Source: Crocodylus rhombifer | Lineage: Eukaryota > Chordata > Crocodylia > Crocodylidae | Direction of reading: 5' to 3' | DNA length: 64,000 nucleotides | NCBI GenBank assembly: GCA_038503035.1 | Contig: JAVSML010000977.1 | Span: 597,807 to 661,806 of the forward strand | In this document: one piece after another, positions 37,103-50,503 of the stretch | Layout: each line of letters opens with the position of its first letter | How positions within the stretch are numbered: the stretch's first letter is position 1 | Notes under the pieces: model-generated | What the model saw: the letters and a program-made list of their open reading frames with translations, nothing else | Database searches by the model: none | Told to the model about the DNA's origin: nothing | Made by a program: the position numbers and the translations under genes

Positions 37103-37566
37103 CAGGTTTCCCTTGCTTTATGCAGGTTATGTATATGCGAATTTGCTCTTATGCGATGACCCTTTTTATACCAAAAGTTTGTTATATATGAGGTAGATTC
37201 ACTCTTATGCAATTGGTGTGGTGGAAGCCCACAGTCAGCTGTTTTGTGTGGTGCATTGTGGGAGGGATGTGCACCAAAATATGTGGAACCTGTGTGGATC
37301 TGCACTCCTTGTTCGTTGTCTGCAACATCTATTTCTGTAGTTGCCATCCCCATTATGGTAATATTCACCACCACCCTGTGCTTGTGTGTACTGTCTGCTG
37401 TTGGCGAGTACCAAAATTGGCTTGTAAAAGTGGTAGAAATGGGTCTGGGGGTCAGCAGAGTCAAAGTCTTGGAATGTATCCCTATTTGTTACATTATAAA
37501 GTGAATGTGAATTCGAGTTATGTGCCATTTTCCAGGGCATGTACAGCATAAAGTGAGGGGAACCTG
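37103..37566 (+). mobile_element. Tigger-like element, copy 3
   Basis: The ends CAGGTTTCCCTTGC and GAGGGGAACCTG have TA flanks (37101-37102, 37567-37568). It is 464 bp and co-linear with copy 2, so both derive from the same internally deleted form. No coding potential. Confidence 0.85.
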
Positions 37567-37568
37567 TA

Positions 37569-40500
37569 GTGCATGAAGTAGCAAGAACCAATATTCCTTG
37601 TCTTAACATTGAACTCACCCTTTTTTTATATTGCAGTGTGCAAGCCATGCCAAAATATTAGGTATAAGATAATTAAGAACTTAAATGACGCTGCTGTTTT
37701 GCTTTTCCATGTTTGTAAGAAGCAAGGAAACATTTGTAAACATAAATCTAGATACTTTTTCTTCACTCCTTTAATTTCTTTTTGGAGTGTATGTCTGGGC
37801 CTTTTTGAGCTTTTTTCCTGTTCTCCATTTAAGGTGTAACATGGTTATCATTGGGTTTTTTTGTTGTGTTTTTGTTTTTTCTGATCAAGAAGTGTTTGCT
37901 TCTGCAGTGCTCCTAAAACTACCATGAATTGGCCATCAAACAGTCAAGGCTCTGTCTTCCTGGCCTGAGCAGGGAGGATTCACCATCTAATTTTTAAACT
38001 GTTTTGCTATTTCATGTAATGCTCTACTGTTAATGTTACCTTGCAATGCAAATCTTTTGAACAGGTTAAGGTAATCTTTAAAAATCCTCCTGATCAGCCA
38101 GCCTCCAGGGTGTATTTAACTGAACGTGGCATGGAACAGGTGACTGGAAGTGTAAAAACACAAAAATGTTCAGCAGTTTAAGATATTCTCCATAAGTCAG
38201 TATTTAGGATGGTCTGTTTAGGTCTTTTCTCTTTGCTTTAAAGTAATACTTTTTTTACTGAAGATCCTCCTGAAACAAATACACTTAAATATACATTTTG
38301 ACACCCCCTCACTCCCCCCCCCCAAAAAAAAACAGTTAAAAAAAATAAAAATAAAAATGGGAAATGAGGGTTTATTACAATTCATTATTTTCTGTTGAGC
38401 CAGAACATGGATAACAGAATGCTGTGCTGCTGCATTTAGAGAATCTTAATTTTTTTCAGGTGTCTCATGAGACTTGCATCAGATACCATTATCAATAGTT
38501 GAATGAAAGCTTGCATGTATACTACAGATATACTAATATAGGTTACTTTTGTCACCTAACCTTCTCTTCATTAACATTTAGAGAGATATGAGCTTCTCTC
38601 TGGAGCTTCCCTTGAGGAGATCTTTCCACAAAAGAACCCAGAGAAAAGCATCTACCCTGAAAGAGGGAACAGTTTTTATCAGACTTTTCTTTTTTGAATA
38701 AAATCTCACAAATTCAAGGGAAGTTAGTTGAACCAAAACCACATACTTTAATTTTTTTCACCCAACAGGGAATACAAGAGAAAGACGTACTGTAAAAAAA
38801 CCCAAAAAACATTTAATGTGGAGGAACTCACGTTAGAGGAAAACAAACCTATCTTTTTCCTTTGCTGTTGCTTCCTTTGTCCCCACTTCTTTTCACCCAT
38901 GCCATTATAAAGGAAGGTAGATGTAAGAGTAAATTGGGATGCTAGTTTTATAATTGCGCTTGGCAACAACCATTGTATAATACAAGCATGTACCAATTTG
39001 ACTCTTTATGGTTATTTGCTGACCTGTATTTTGATTTTACATCTCTTTTTGACACAACTGTACTATCAGCAGCCATATTGTTTGGCATTCATCTTTGGCA
39101 AATGTAAATTTCATTCTGACCATCCTTATAAGGAACAGAATAATTAATTTTTAGCTATATCAACACAAGTCCTTTTTCCTTCCTTTCCCCCTCCCTTAGC
39201 AGGTAGACTCTGTACTTTGGATTGAATAGACATGAGAAGAGAAAATGTTTATTAAAAACTAGTGGGATTGACTTCCTTTGCTATTACTGCAAACATGACT
39301 CATGCTTTAAGGATTTTCAGTTGTATTGCTTTATGTAACTTAAGTTTCTATTTTAATTATTTTTATAACGTATGTTTGCTGTAGTATAAAGGGAACTTCA
39401 AAAGTAATGCAATATGAAAAGCAATCACTGCATGTTAATTTGTTATAATTTGTTCTAACATGGACAAGACCTACATTACTATCATATTAATTTTAGGTTA
39501 CAAACAATAGTTGCAATTCCAGGAATGTTTCTGTTTCCTAGTCTGCCACACAGATCATGAATAGTCATGTTCAATATTATACATTTATGAACTGCAAAAT
39601 GAATTACTGAAGATGTCTATAAAGAGTGTGCAGATAAGTGTGTATGTGTGTAAAATGTATAACTAGGGAGCTATTCTAATCGTGATTGCATGGGTTTTGC
39701 AGAAATCATGAAACCAGGTGATTTCTGTGAAATCCATGGGAAAAATAAAATGCTGGCCTCCCCAGTGGGAGCCAGCAGTCATCCTAGCCATGCAGCTTGC
39801 CCAGGAGGAAGGGTAGAGAGAGGCTACTGACACAAAGGTGAGCAGGCAAGGTGGTGGCTGCCCCTGCCCCTCACCACTGATTGGCTGAGAGGGCTGCCTG
39901 TTTGGCCTCACCCCTGTCCACAATCAGTGGCTAGGGGCTGGGCCCATGACAGACAACCTTCTCAACCAGTCAGCAGCAAGGGGCAGGGCCATATGATGGA
40001 TAGCCTTCTCCACCAATCAGTGATGGGGGCCAGGGGCTGATGGCTAATCAGGAGCATGGGGGCACTATGGCTCTGATAAGCCCTTGAAAAAGGCAACTGG
40101 CTCTGATCTGCCTGTGAAACCAGCCATCTGCCTCCTTGAGCTAGGTAGACCCCTATATAATATATCATATTTGTAGTGACTTGGAGACCTGTCTTGTTTA
40201 CTTTGATAAATGCTAAAATACATAATTTTCTCAAAGTATGCTGTATGCGTACTTTAAAACAAATAAAGCTTCCAGAGCAAGGTTTGATAACCCATGACAT
40301 GTGGGCTGGATCATTAGTGTTACTCGCGTCTTCCTTGTAGCTAAAGTTTTAGCCCTGTCATACCCACTGCCAAATTTGGCAGCAGCTTTTGGCTGAGTAA
40401 CAGCTGTGACAGGGTTAAAATTTTAGCTCCAATTAATGAGTGACGCTGAGGAGTGGGCTGTGAACCCCTTGCATGCCCAGGATGGAGCCAGCTACTGGCA

Positions 40501-43500
40501 GCTTTTCCAATGTCCCCATGATTCCAGTCCAGCATGGAAATCAGCTTCCTCGTTTAAAACATGCACTCCAATTTTAGAGGACTAATTTTTGGGGAAAAGT
40601 GCATGTGGTATACAAGTGAGTAGGGTAAACTGTCTCAGTTCCACTTTTGTAACATGCCAGTAATACTTCCCTTACAGAGGTGTTATGAGATGGTCTGGTT
40701 CTACAGCCAGATAAAGGCATAGGTAGATTTGTGAATCCATAACTCAGCTTAATGTGATTGATGATTTAAGACTGATCTTTGAAACTGCCTCATAAAGTGT
40801 GAGCACATAGGGAAGGAAGGGTTTTATTTCCTTTTTGTGACTGATAAAGGTTGAAAAGCTTGTTTTAGTATTTTTACATTACATTAAAATTTCAGGAATA
40901 GATAGTTTTGTTCTTAGAATGGAGAGGTTCCTTTTTTGATGAGCTCTCTAGAGAATCAGACAACCAGAATGGTAGTTTTTTTCACTTCTTAATTGAAGAA
41001 ATGAGGGATTCATTCTCTATAAAACAATCCTTTCTTGGGTTAAATAGATGTTAACAAAAATAAATAGGAAGCAGAAGCATTATTGAAAGTCCATTCCCCT
41101 CTCATTTGCTCAGGTTTTACTTTTTTGGCACTTGTGGTGTCAGCCCCACCCAGTTTCCAGTTTTTACAGAGGCTACCTACAGACATCAGTTTTTACTGGA
41201 AGAAATCTCTTCCAGTAGAAAAGTAGCCTGAGCTGAACCGTACAGATTTTCCTTCAGCTTCATGGCTAGACAGCTTCACAATCAAGCTGTCCAGGCTAGG
41301 GACACTGGAGGGCTGCTCCCTGGATCACCCCTGCCCATAGGGGAGCCCATTAATTGACAGCCTGTTTTCTCCCTTGCCTGGGAAGAGGAAAGGATTTCAC
41401 CTGGCAGGTGGAAGCTATTGAAAAGCAGCTTCTGCCACAGACAACTATGGAGGGTTCCTACCTTGAGAGAATTCATTTCCATTCTGCATATGTGCTGATT
41501 GGCAAGATACAGGTATTCCCCTGTGGTGGGAACCATCCTGTTTCTTCAGCGCAGAACAGCCCCTGCTCCTTGTGCTCCTTCTGGGTTAACTGAAAGAGTA
41601 CAGGGAGAGTTTGGGGGAACACTCAGGTGCAGCACCAAGACTCTGGTAGCCTTGCAGCATGAGCACAACAGCCTGCCTTGCCCAGTGCTATTTCAAGGGC
41701 ATGGTAACTTGCCTTGCCTCACACTGCTCTGAGTCACCTTGGTGGCAAAGGGAAGCTGGAGGAGCCAGAAACTAGGAGCCAGGCTTGAGGAAAGCCTCTT
41801 CATGTTCAGCTTTCGGCCCTTCCAGTTTCCTCTTGTTCTCTGACCTCTCAGCCATTCAGCTGAATGACAGGGGTGGTGATAGTTTAAAAGCTGGAGCTCC
41901 CAGGAATTGGGCATCTGACAACTTCCCCATCTCAGTTTCCTGCTCCTGCTGGCTTCTTGCTGTCCGTCCCACTGCCCAGCTTAGCAGCAGGTCAGCAATT
42001 TCAGAGCTAGCATCTGGCAGTGGTGAGTGAGACTAGGAAAGTTTCCTTGACCTGGCTTCCAGCTTGCTGCTCTGCCAGCCAGCAGGGTGACAGGGCAGCA
42101 ACTTAAAAGCCAAAAGCTGGAAGTGGGGTTTGGATCCTTGAGCCCTCATTCCAGCTGCTGGCTTTTAAATTGCTGCCCCACTGCTAAGTGGGACAGCAAG
42201 GGGGACCTAGCAGGATCTGGGATCTGGGTAAGAGAGACATTGCCAGCACCACACTCCTACCTGCCAGCTTTTAAATTGCTGCATTACCATGCAGCTAGGC
42301 AGTAGGGGAAGTAGGGGGAAGCCAGAGGGAGCCCCCTGCCTCATCCTGACCCCAGGCACTGCCTAGATTGGGGAAGAGGTGGGGGGTGATGGCTGCTGCT
42401 CCCATCACCTCTGGTCTATGGGAAGGTAGGAAGAGCTGCTCCCAACACTTTCTCAAGATTGAGGTGACCCCAGTCTTGGATTGACAGAGAGCCTTTCTCC
42501 AGCTCCACTCCTTCTGACCACATGAGGAGTTAAGGGTTGGAAGGCTGCCCCAAGGACCCAGAGTGGGTCTAATCTGCTGCAGATTTGCCTGCAGTCAATC
42601 AGTTGTGGCCCTTCTAGCACTGGTGGTGCCCTAGGGCTGTGTTTGCGGCTTCCATCTGCCACCCTAGGCACACCCGTACCTCACAGATGGTATATGGTAT
42701 CACTTTAGAGGAGCCACCCAGCCCCACCTCCAATGCTTGGCCCTCTCAGGCCTCAAAAACTTTGTTAGGGCTTCAGCCTTCCCAGCTTTGGCCCCTTTTC
42801 TCTGGCTGTGCCCCTCAGCCAAGGTCCACTGTGCCCAGACCTTGGCTTCTGGGCCCCTGGCTCTGGTCTTGCCCCTCTTGGGCTCTGGGTTCCCTGGCCC
42901 TGGTTTTGCCCCTGTTGGGCTCTGGCTGTCTCAGTCTCTCAGCCTCAGATCACCTCTCTTGCCCTTTTCTGGATCGGGCTTTGGCCATCTTACCTTAGCT
43001 ACCTTGTAATAGTGATGTTTCGTTGGACAATAGTTGTTGCTCTGGAAGTTTGAAGTATAGGACTGTTGAATGGGTCCTTACCTCATTTACTTGCAATGTG
43101 GGAGTGGATGAATTAATAGGATGACCATATGTCTCGGGCAAACTTGGATACTCAGTTTCCAAAGCCTGGTCCCGGCTGGTTGGCCAAAAGTCCTGAAGCA
43201 GAGTCCAGTGAAGATGCAGAACAGCATGGGCTGCTGGGCAGGCACTGTTGTTATTGGACAGGAGCAAGGTGGGCAGACTGTAGTGGGGTGGCACCTACTT
43301 AGAAAATACTTGGACTTCCCAAGTCATTGAAAACTGAACAAAACAGAACCCAACACCCCCCCCCCCCATTTTTTTCATCACAACTTAGAAAGACTGTATT
43401 GAACAATAATAATAAAGATCCTTGAAGGGAATAATAAATATCTGTTCTCTGGTTACTGTACTAAGCTCTATGAGGCCTCTGTCTTTGGGCTTATTCAGTA

Positions 43501-43994
43501 AGTGAAACTTACGGGATAATTCTCAATTTGAGGTATCCTTTATTGTAGCTATTGCAAACACCAGGAGAATAAACTAATTGCAGGTTTTTGTGCCTGAACC
43601 CTTTCTTATTGTTTATCACCACAAAGATAGAGCAGTCCTTTTTCCACATCCAAAAACTCTCTACATAGAATAGACAGTACTTCTCTCTCTGCTTCATTCT
43701 CATTTGAAGGAAGCTGAGCTATGCATTTTGGATGCTAGGAGAGCATTAGCTTTTTATTTTAATAGATTTGAGGCATACTGGGATTCATCCCACTCCCCGC
43801 CAGGGCCTTGCAGCAGCCCATTCCAGCCTTGGGCCCGAAGCCCCGCATGCTGCCCAGTTAGACAAGAGCCCCAGCCCTGCCCAACTCCTTTCCTCCCTCT
43901 CTATGGGGGCCTCAATCCCTGCTGGAGGGGGCCTCCCCCACTGCCAGAATTACCTGCAGGAGCTGTTCCCAAGGCTGCTTGGCAGCCATATGCA
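37569..43994. other. Intron 1, mixed AT-rich and GC-rich sequence
   Basis: 37569-39690 and 40540-41100 are AT-rich and unremarkable. 39690-40140 is GC-rich, with CAGAAATCA/TGATTTCTG inverted near 39700, and shares AAAATAAAATGCTGGC with 26500. 41100-43000 is GC-rich with repeated leucine/serine-type low-complexity frames and the tandem unit at 42830. 43115-43330 starts GGATGACCATATGTC, possibly another DNA-element end. None could be assigned firmly. Confidence 0.45.
42830..42935. repeat. Short imperfect tandem repeat (CTGG..CTTGCCCCT.TTGGGCTCTGG)
   Basis: The unit CCTGG-TTTGCCCCT-TTGGGCTCTGG occurs about twice in 60 bp (near 42855 and 42897), with a partial unit before it. The result is an open reading frame of low complexity. 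Confidence 0.65.
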
Positions 43995-44290
43995 TATACA
44001 TTGGGTGGGCAATTATTTCGGCTGGAGGGCTTCTCAATGAGTTTTGGTGAGCTGTTGAGGGCCACATGGGTAACCCTGCCCCTTGACAGGTCCCCTGCCC
44101 TCTGGTTACCATCTTGGGACCAGAAGTCTTAGCCCCTAACCTCTGACCTTTGCCACCAGAAGTCTCTCCCCTTGCCCACAAGCTGAAGTGTTGCGTATCA
44201 GAAATCAGATCAGTATTGGCCAGTATGCCTCCTTAAAAATTGGCTATTGGTATTGGCCCCCAAAATTTCTCTGTTGGTGCACCCCTACTT
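43995..44290. mobile_element. Composite hAT fragments
   Basis: GGGTGGGCAATTATTTCGGC with about 180 bp of the 18238-type left end is followed at 44195-44290 by the right end of the GGGTGCACCGATA family (ending TTGGTGCACCCCTA). The same two families are also joined at 56243-56923. Confidence 0.65.
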
Positions 44291-45309
44291 AGAAGGCACT
44301 CAGCTGCTTCTCTGGCTTGCCTTAGACACATCTCAAAAGTAAAAATCTGTAGAGTGGCCTGTTGGAGCTCTATAAATAGTTTCTCAAAAAGTTATTTCTT
44401 AGATCTAGCATTTAGATCACATGCAGTAATATATCCTGTATCTAACTTAACTGCCTCATTCCACTGTCTGGAAGGACAAGTATTGTTTGCCAAATTCCCA
44501 CAGCAGGAATGTGCAGAAGGGCACGTGTCTACAACCAGAGTTCTTTGAAACTACCTTTACTTATGTACATTCCCACCTACATTTCCTACTTTCTTGGCAC
44601 CCTGACTTCAACTTTGGACTGACTAGGCAGCGGAAGGAAATAAGGTAGTAAATGCTACATGTCGGCTGACCTCTGAATGTTTAGATCCAGGAAGGGAGGG
44701 AACAAGAACATTCCAATGAGTATTACTAGCAGGTTTCATCAGTCCACGCTATAACCAACTGTGTGAATTTGCAGAAAACAGCAAGAACCATGATTATAGT
44801 CGAGAACCTTTATTTTGTTGCATGTCTTCCCTGCCTTATTATCTGGCAATTAAAGTGTGGGAAGACGGTTTGGGTTTTATTAAAAATTTAGAAATTGAGT
44901 AAATGTAGGCACAAGTTCCTTTTGCATATTGTTGGTGATGTAAACATAGCTTCATTTCTGTGCAAATGGTATTTGTATAGGCCCTATTTATTTTTTGGAT
45001 AGCGTTACATTTAAACTTGAGAGAATTTTTTGGAGTAAGTTATTAGATATGGGGAACTGGCATTACTGTATGGTTGTATAGCATGTAATATAGTCATGAT
45101 CCTAGCTACCTCAGTTTCCTAGAAACTATTGCAATACAAATAACTACTTCTGAATAGAAAACAAAACTAAAATAGCTTTTCATTCAGTTCGTAGATTAGA
45201 AAGTTAAAAAAGTTCCAGAGGTTAAAAAGTCTAAGTTAATTGTGAAAGCACCTTATTTTCTGGATTTATTTCATATGCACACGTTAGTCACTGTTCTCTA
45301 TGAGCTCCA

Positions 45310-45500
45310 TCATTTAATTTTTATGTATAAAATAATAATTTAAATTGCAGCAATTTCAATTATAACAATTTAAATAATATCCTATAAATATTATAATAAA
45401 TATACTTTAAAAATTTTAATTATAATTTAAATTTTTGTTTTTAAATTTTAAAATGTTATGTTTATGTCATTTTAATTATAATTTAAATTTTTATGTATAA
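45310..45500. repeat. AT-rich tract with a duplicated TTTTAATTATAATTTAAATT unit
   Basis: The 20-mer TTTTAATTATAATTTAAATT occurs at about 45414 and again at about 45471, in a 190-bp stretch that is almost only A and T. Confidence 0.8.
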
Positions 45501-45645
45501 AAATGATTATGAAAAGGGTCATGTAGCAACAAAACCATTTTCTCAGGTGATCTTTTTCTTCCCTGGTACCACAACTAATTGATTTAAAAGCCTGCAAGTT
45601 TTCCCTAGGAGCAGATAACTCAGATTTCTCAAGGATGTATGGTTC

Positions 45646-45665
45646 TCTTTCTCTCTCTCTCTCTT
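45646..45665. repeat. (CT)n simple repeat
   Basis: TCTCTCTCTCTCTCTC run. Confidence 0.85.
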
Positions 45666-46779
45666 TCACATTTCAGTGATAATTTTCATTTTACTTTTCA
45701 ACAAGTTAGCCAGATCCAGTTCTTATGTCGTAGTACTGTACCATCTTTTCATACATTGTTTCCTTGGCAAGTCCCATGTCATGGAGCAGAGAATGCAGGA
45801 CAGCTGAGTATTCCAGGCACGAAGCATCTGTTCCTGAGAATAAAACTACTGAATGTGACTGGCAAGGACTGCTTGGGGCAGCATATGTTAGTGGATAATA
45901 TATGACCTTTTTGTCCTCAGCAACTTGACAGACTACACTAATTTAAAAAAAAAAAATGTATATGAAATAATAGCCAACAGAATTTTTAGGTTTACAACAC
46001 TGCCTTTTATTCACATCATAGTAAATGCTAAAATGTAGCATGACCATTGTAGAAATATACCTATTGATTCATAGTATACTGAACACTAATATATATAAGG
46101 TTTGATAGCACAACGTATTATTTGAGGCTACCCAAAAACCTCTCTTTATTAGAACCTGTTTCTGCTACTTATAGCTTTGCCAAACTATAACTATTTATGT
46201 TAAAATTTTCTATGTGAGGTATCCATCTCTGGCTGGATTTCTTCGATATTTTGGCCAAAATGATTTTACCTTTGCAGCAAATAAAACTAGTGAAAAATAC
46301 ATTGTTGTGCCCACTTTAATGAATGCTGGCCCCAGCTGTCTTTCCAGCGTGGTGCAGGGGTCTCGACCTGGTGATGTTCTGAGATTCCCCTCCAGCCTTA
46401 CAATCTATGAATCTGGCAGCCCTTTCATTGAAGAATTTTAGTAGCTACATATTTTAGAGCTTGGACTTGAAATTTGGTAGGGAAGTGTACTTTTGTGAAG
46501 GTTGTTCTTTCTTCTTTCCCCTAAAATCTGTCAAACTTTGGCCAAGATAATAACTTTTGAAAAATTACAGCTTACACATATTCAGTATACGATATAGTTT
46601 TTAGCAGCTAAATTTTCCATGTTCAATCCATAGTGAGCATAACTCCGCTTAGGGCCAAGCAGAATGTTTTCCCTGCATTCTCTGAATTTCACCTCTGGGC
46701 CATTGCAGATTATTCCATGTCAAGCAACTGCATTTAGAGCAAAGTAATTTATCTGTTCTGTGCTGGGCCCAGATAGCAT

Positions 46780-47190
46780 TGAGGAGGATGCAGCCTGATT
46801 CAGATGGAGGCAACAAGAGTCAAATGAAGGCTAAAGTAGAAGAGGGAGGCTGGTTGAGGACAAAAGGTGGGACTGAGACTGGACAGGCTGTGATGATATG
46901 GGTTGGTGCTGGAAGTGGCTGGACAAAGCAATTGGGAAGAAGTGAAACTATAAAGGGGAAGGAGAAGTCATAAGATTGGTGAGACTACAGCTTGCTGGGC
47001 AAGGAGACTGGAACTGGGATGCAAAGCACAAGGAGTACACACTGGGAATGGTTAAATGAGATGAATGAGACTGGGATCAAAGAACCAGTGATGGGGAAAA
47101 AAATAGGTTTGAGATGGGACAGGTTGGTTAGAAGTGGCCAGGCTTGGTTGGAGAATAGGCAGAAGAGTCCACACCTACTGAGAGATGCTT
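46780..47190. repeat. Purine-rich tract with degenerate GACTGGGA-type units
   Basis: The + strand is strongly purine-rich, with recurring GAGACTGGxx, GGACAGG and GGAACTGGGATG. It looks like a decayed repeat; family unknown. Confidence 0.5.
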
Positions 47191-47301
47191 TCTTCTAGAG
47201 CCTGAAATGAAATCCAGGATTCTTAGCTCTTACTGTTTCTCTACTGCCAACAAATTCCTGTAAAACCTACTTGTTAAGAATCTTTCATCCTCTCTAGAGC
47301 A

Positions 47302-47400
47302 GAGGTGGGCAAAACACAACCCACAGGTCAGATCCAGCCTGCCACCTGACTGGATCTGGCCCATGTCTGCTCCCACAGTACTCCACATGGGGTGTGGGAT
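47302..47400. mobile_element. hAT left-end fragment (GGGCAAAA type)
   Basis: CAGAGGTGGGCAAAACACAA, then CCCACAGGTCAGATCCAGCC, resembles the left ends at 2062, 20290 and 52746. The remainder is absent. Confidence 0.6.
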
Positions 47401-47587
47401 ACAAGTTTGTAGTATTTTCTCTTACTTTTTCAGTATAAATCATATAATCAAATGTTATATAGGAAGATGTTTTTCTGTGGCAGAGGAGTAAATCTTAAAT
47501 GTATTTGGTAATTTTCAATCTTTATTTCCTACAATTAATTTGTAACTTAACTTTTTTTTTTTTAAATTGAAGTTCAAAATATTTTAT

Positions 47588-50503
47588 CATAGTTTCATCG
47601 TTGATAGGGTTGGAAGGGACCTGAGCAGATCATCAAGTCTGACTCCCTGCCATGGTGGGAAAGAGTACTGGGGTCAAAGGACCCCAGCAAGGTGTTCATC
47701 TAACCTCCTCTTAAAGACCCCCAGGGTAGGAGCCAGCACCACTTTGCTTGGAAGTTGGTTCCAGATCTTAGCTGCCCTGACAGTGAAGTAGAGCCTCCTG
47801 ATGTCAGCTTGTGACCATTATTCCTAGTCATTCCTGGTAGTGCTCAGGGGAACAGGGACTCCCCCAATGCCTGCTGGTCCCCCCTGACTAGTTTGTAACA
47901 GGTCACTGAATCAACCCCTCAGCCTTTTCTTGTGGAGGCTGAACAGGTTCAGGTCCCTTAGCTTCTCCTTGTAGGGCCTGCCCTGCTGGCCCCTAATCAT
48001 GCAAATGGCCTTCCTCTGGAGCCTCTCCATGTTGTCCACATCCCTTCTGAAATGCGGTGCCCAGAACTAGATGCAGTACTGCAACTGCAGCCTGACCAGT
48101 GTCACATTGGGGATGGAGGATCACCTCCATGGACCTGCTTGAGATGCATCTGTGGATGCATGACAAGGTATGGTTAGCCTTCCTAACTGCGTCCCCACAC
48201 TGTTGGCCCATGTTCATTTTGGCATCAACGATGAATCCAAGATCCTTTTCTGCCTCTGCACAGACGAGAAGGGAGTTCCCCAGCCTGTAGGTATGGTGCT
48301 GGTTCTTCCTCCCCAGGTGCAGTACCTTGCACTTGTCAGTGTTGAAACGCATCCTGTTCTCATCTGCCCACCCCTGTAACCTGTCTAGGTCCAATTGAAG
48401 CCTATTCCTCCCTTCTGGCGTCCTCACTTCCACTCACATCTTAGTGTTGTCTGTGAATTTGAACAGGGTGCTTTTTACCCTCTCGTCCAAGTCACTGATG
48501 AAGATGCTGAACAGGCGGGCCCAAGGACTGAGCCCTGGGGGACCGCGCTGTGCACATCCCTCCAGGTTGAAAATGACCCATCCACCACCACTCTCTGGGT
48601 GCGGCCCTCCAGCCAGTTAGCGATCCATTTGACTGTGTAAGTGTCGTTGCCACAGTCCCCTATTTTTTTTTTTTTTTAAACCAGAACGGGGTGAGAGATA
48701 GTGTTGAAGGCTTTCCTAAAGTCCAGAAAGACTACATCCACTGCTACCCCTGCATCTAAGGATTTGGTGATCTGGTCATAGAAGGCCACCAGGTTGGTCT
48801 GACAGGACCTGCTGCTAATGAACCTGTGTTGGTTGCTCCTAAGCATAATCTCCCCTACTGGCCCCTCGTGGACATGCGCCAGGATAATTTTCTCAAAAAG
48901 CTTACCCTGGATAGAGGTAAGACTAACTGGCCTCTAGTTTCCCGGGTCCTCCTTCCTCCCTTTTTAAAAATGGGAACCACATTGGCCCTCTTCCAGTCCT
49001 CTGGCACCACACCAAACCACCATGAGTGCTCAAAAAGCTGTGCCAGGGGTCCCACATTGACCTCAGCACTCTGGAGTGGAGTTCATCAGGACCAGCTGAT
49101 TTAAATATGTCCCGTCCCTCCAGAAGTTCCCTGACTAGGTCCTCACTGACCCTAGGCCTGGGTGTGTGAAATTGTTAAATAGGTTAGCTTTGTCATCTGG
49201 TGTGATGACCAGATTTCCTAGTGTGTTTTGCCAGAGGTTCCACGTTACCCAGAACCTTCTTTTTGCCCCCTATGTATTTAAAGAAGGACTTCTTGTTGTC
49301 CTTGATCTGGGTAGCTAATCTCAGTTCTATCTCTGCCTTGGCCTTCCTGACCACCCCCCTGCAGTCCTGAGCAACCGAGGTATATTCCTCCCTGGTGATG
49401 GCCCCTCCCTTCCATTGGGTGTACACCTCCCTTTTAGCTAGGAGACGTTCCCATATGCTTTTGGTGAGGCATGGGGGCTTTTGTGCCCTCTTGCCCCATT
49501 TGATCCATGTTGGGATTACCTCCCTTTGGGCTTGGAGGATCGTCTCCTTAAGGAACGACCGCTCTTCCTGGACACCTGACTCCCCTCCCCTCCGGGACCT
49601 CAGTGCCTCCCCAACTATTCTCCTTACCTCATTGAAGTCTGCCCTCCTGAAGTCCAGGGCTGCTGCCTTGCTGCAGGGCTTTACCACCTTGTGCTGGATG
49701 GTGAATTCTAGCAGGCAATGATCACTGTCGCCCAGGTGGTCGAGCACCCTCAGCCCCTCACCAGGTCGTCACCTGTGGCCAGTACCAGCTCCAACAAGGC
49801 ATCTCCCCTGGTGGGATTGTGGACCTCCTGGGTTAGATGAAGATCCTGCATTTGGGCTAGGAACCTATGTGAGCAGTCAGACCTGGCTGACTGCTCTTTC
49901 CAGTATGTGTCTGGAAAGTTCAGGTCACCCATGGTGACCACGTCCTTTGACCTAACTGCCTCTGTGAGCTGAATTAAGAATTCCTGGTCTAGCTCTTCCC
50001 CTTGGTTGGGTGGTGAACCCCACTGTTAAGTCCCTTTCCCCTCAACTCCCTTGTATTCTAACCCAGAGGCCTTCAGTGTGCCCCTTCTCTGACCTTGTGC
50101 TACTCATTGAGGATGTGCATTCTTCCTTGACATAGAGCGCCACACCCCCACCTCTCCTCCCTGTCCTATCCCTCCTGTACAGCTTATAGCCCTTGATATT
50201 CATCGCCCAGTCATATGTTGGGTCCCACCATGTTTCAGTGAGCCCCACTATGTCTGAGTTGGTGTCAGCTAGCAGGAGGGTAAATTCCTCCTGCTTGTTC
50301 CCCATACTATGAGAGTTCATGTAGAGGCATTTGAGGCCTCCTGAAGAGGTGTGTGCTGGCCCCCTAATCTTAGTACTGCCCAGGCCCCTGTTGCTTACCT
50401 GGGTATTTGTTCTGTTCATCTTTGGTCTAGGCTGGGCTGTTCTTGTGGGTGACGCTTGGTTTAGTGGTCCAAGGCTTCCTCTGCCTTCATCTTCCCCTTC
50501 CCA
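47588..50503 (-). mobile_element. CR1 LINE copy 1, 5'-truncated, with most of ORF2
   Basis: This is a CR1 non-LTR retrotransposon lying antisense to BMPR2. Its 3' end (left side) has the typical CR1 tail, seen on the + strand as GGTTGGAAGGGACC followed by GACTCCCTGCCATGG. Reading leftward from 50419, ORF2 begins with a Met and the endonuclease segment LTETWWDP, then GGGVALYV, GDLNFPD and the catalytic-type GDSDH. Reverse transcriptase follows (GVVPEDWKRANVVPIFKK), then the thumb region (RLQGWADENRMRFNTDKC) and the SSRSMEVILHP segment. The ORF is broken by several stops and frameshifts. The RT catalytic motif, normally FADD, reads FTDN at 48446-48457, so this copy is dead. Only the very end of ORF1 is left on the right before homology to copy 3 stops near 50503. 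Confidence 0.93.
47993..50419 (-). pseudogene. CR1 copy 1 ORF2 (endonuclease-reverse transcriptase), inactivated
   Basis: CR1 ORF2 encodes an AP-type endonuclease that nicks the target and a reverse transcriptase that copies the LINE RNA there. The open pieces in order on the - strand are 50419-50042 and 49941-49750 (endonuclease), 49747-49193 (end of endonuclease and linker), 49055-48855 (RT fingers) and 48433-47993 (RT thumb and beyond). The pieces are in more than one frame, so at least three disruptions separate them. The ATG at 50419 lies 7 nt after a TAG that ends the ORF1 frame. Loss of the second catalytic Asp in the RT motif (FTDN) is a separate inactivating change. Confidence 0.88.

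Larger units (their letters stand above)
44291..46779. other. Intron 1, AT-rich
   Basis: Contains the AT tract at 45310 and the CT run at 45646. No gene signature. Confidence 0.55.

Noticed and set aside
41100..43010. GC-rich region as coding exons
   Set aside because: Short frames in all phases, tandem low-complexity sequence, no splice-consistent conserved peptide.
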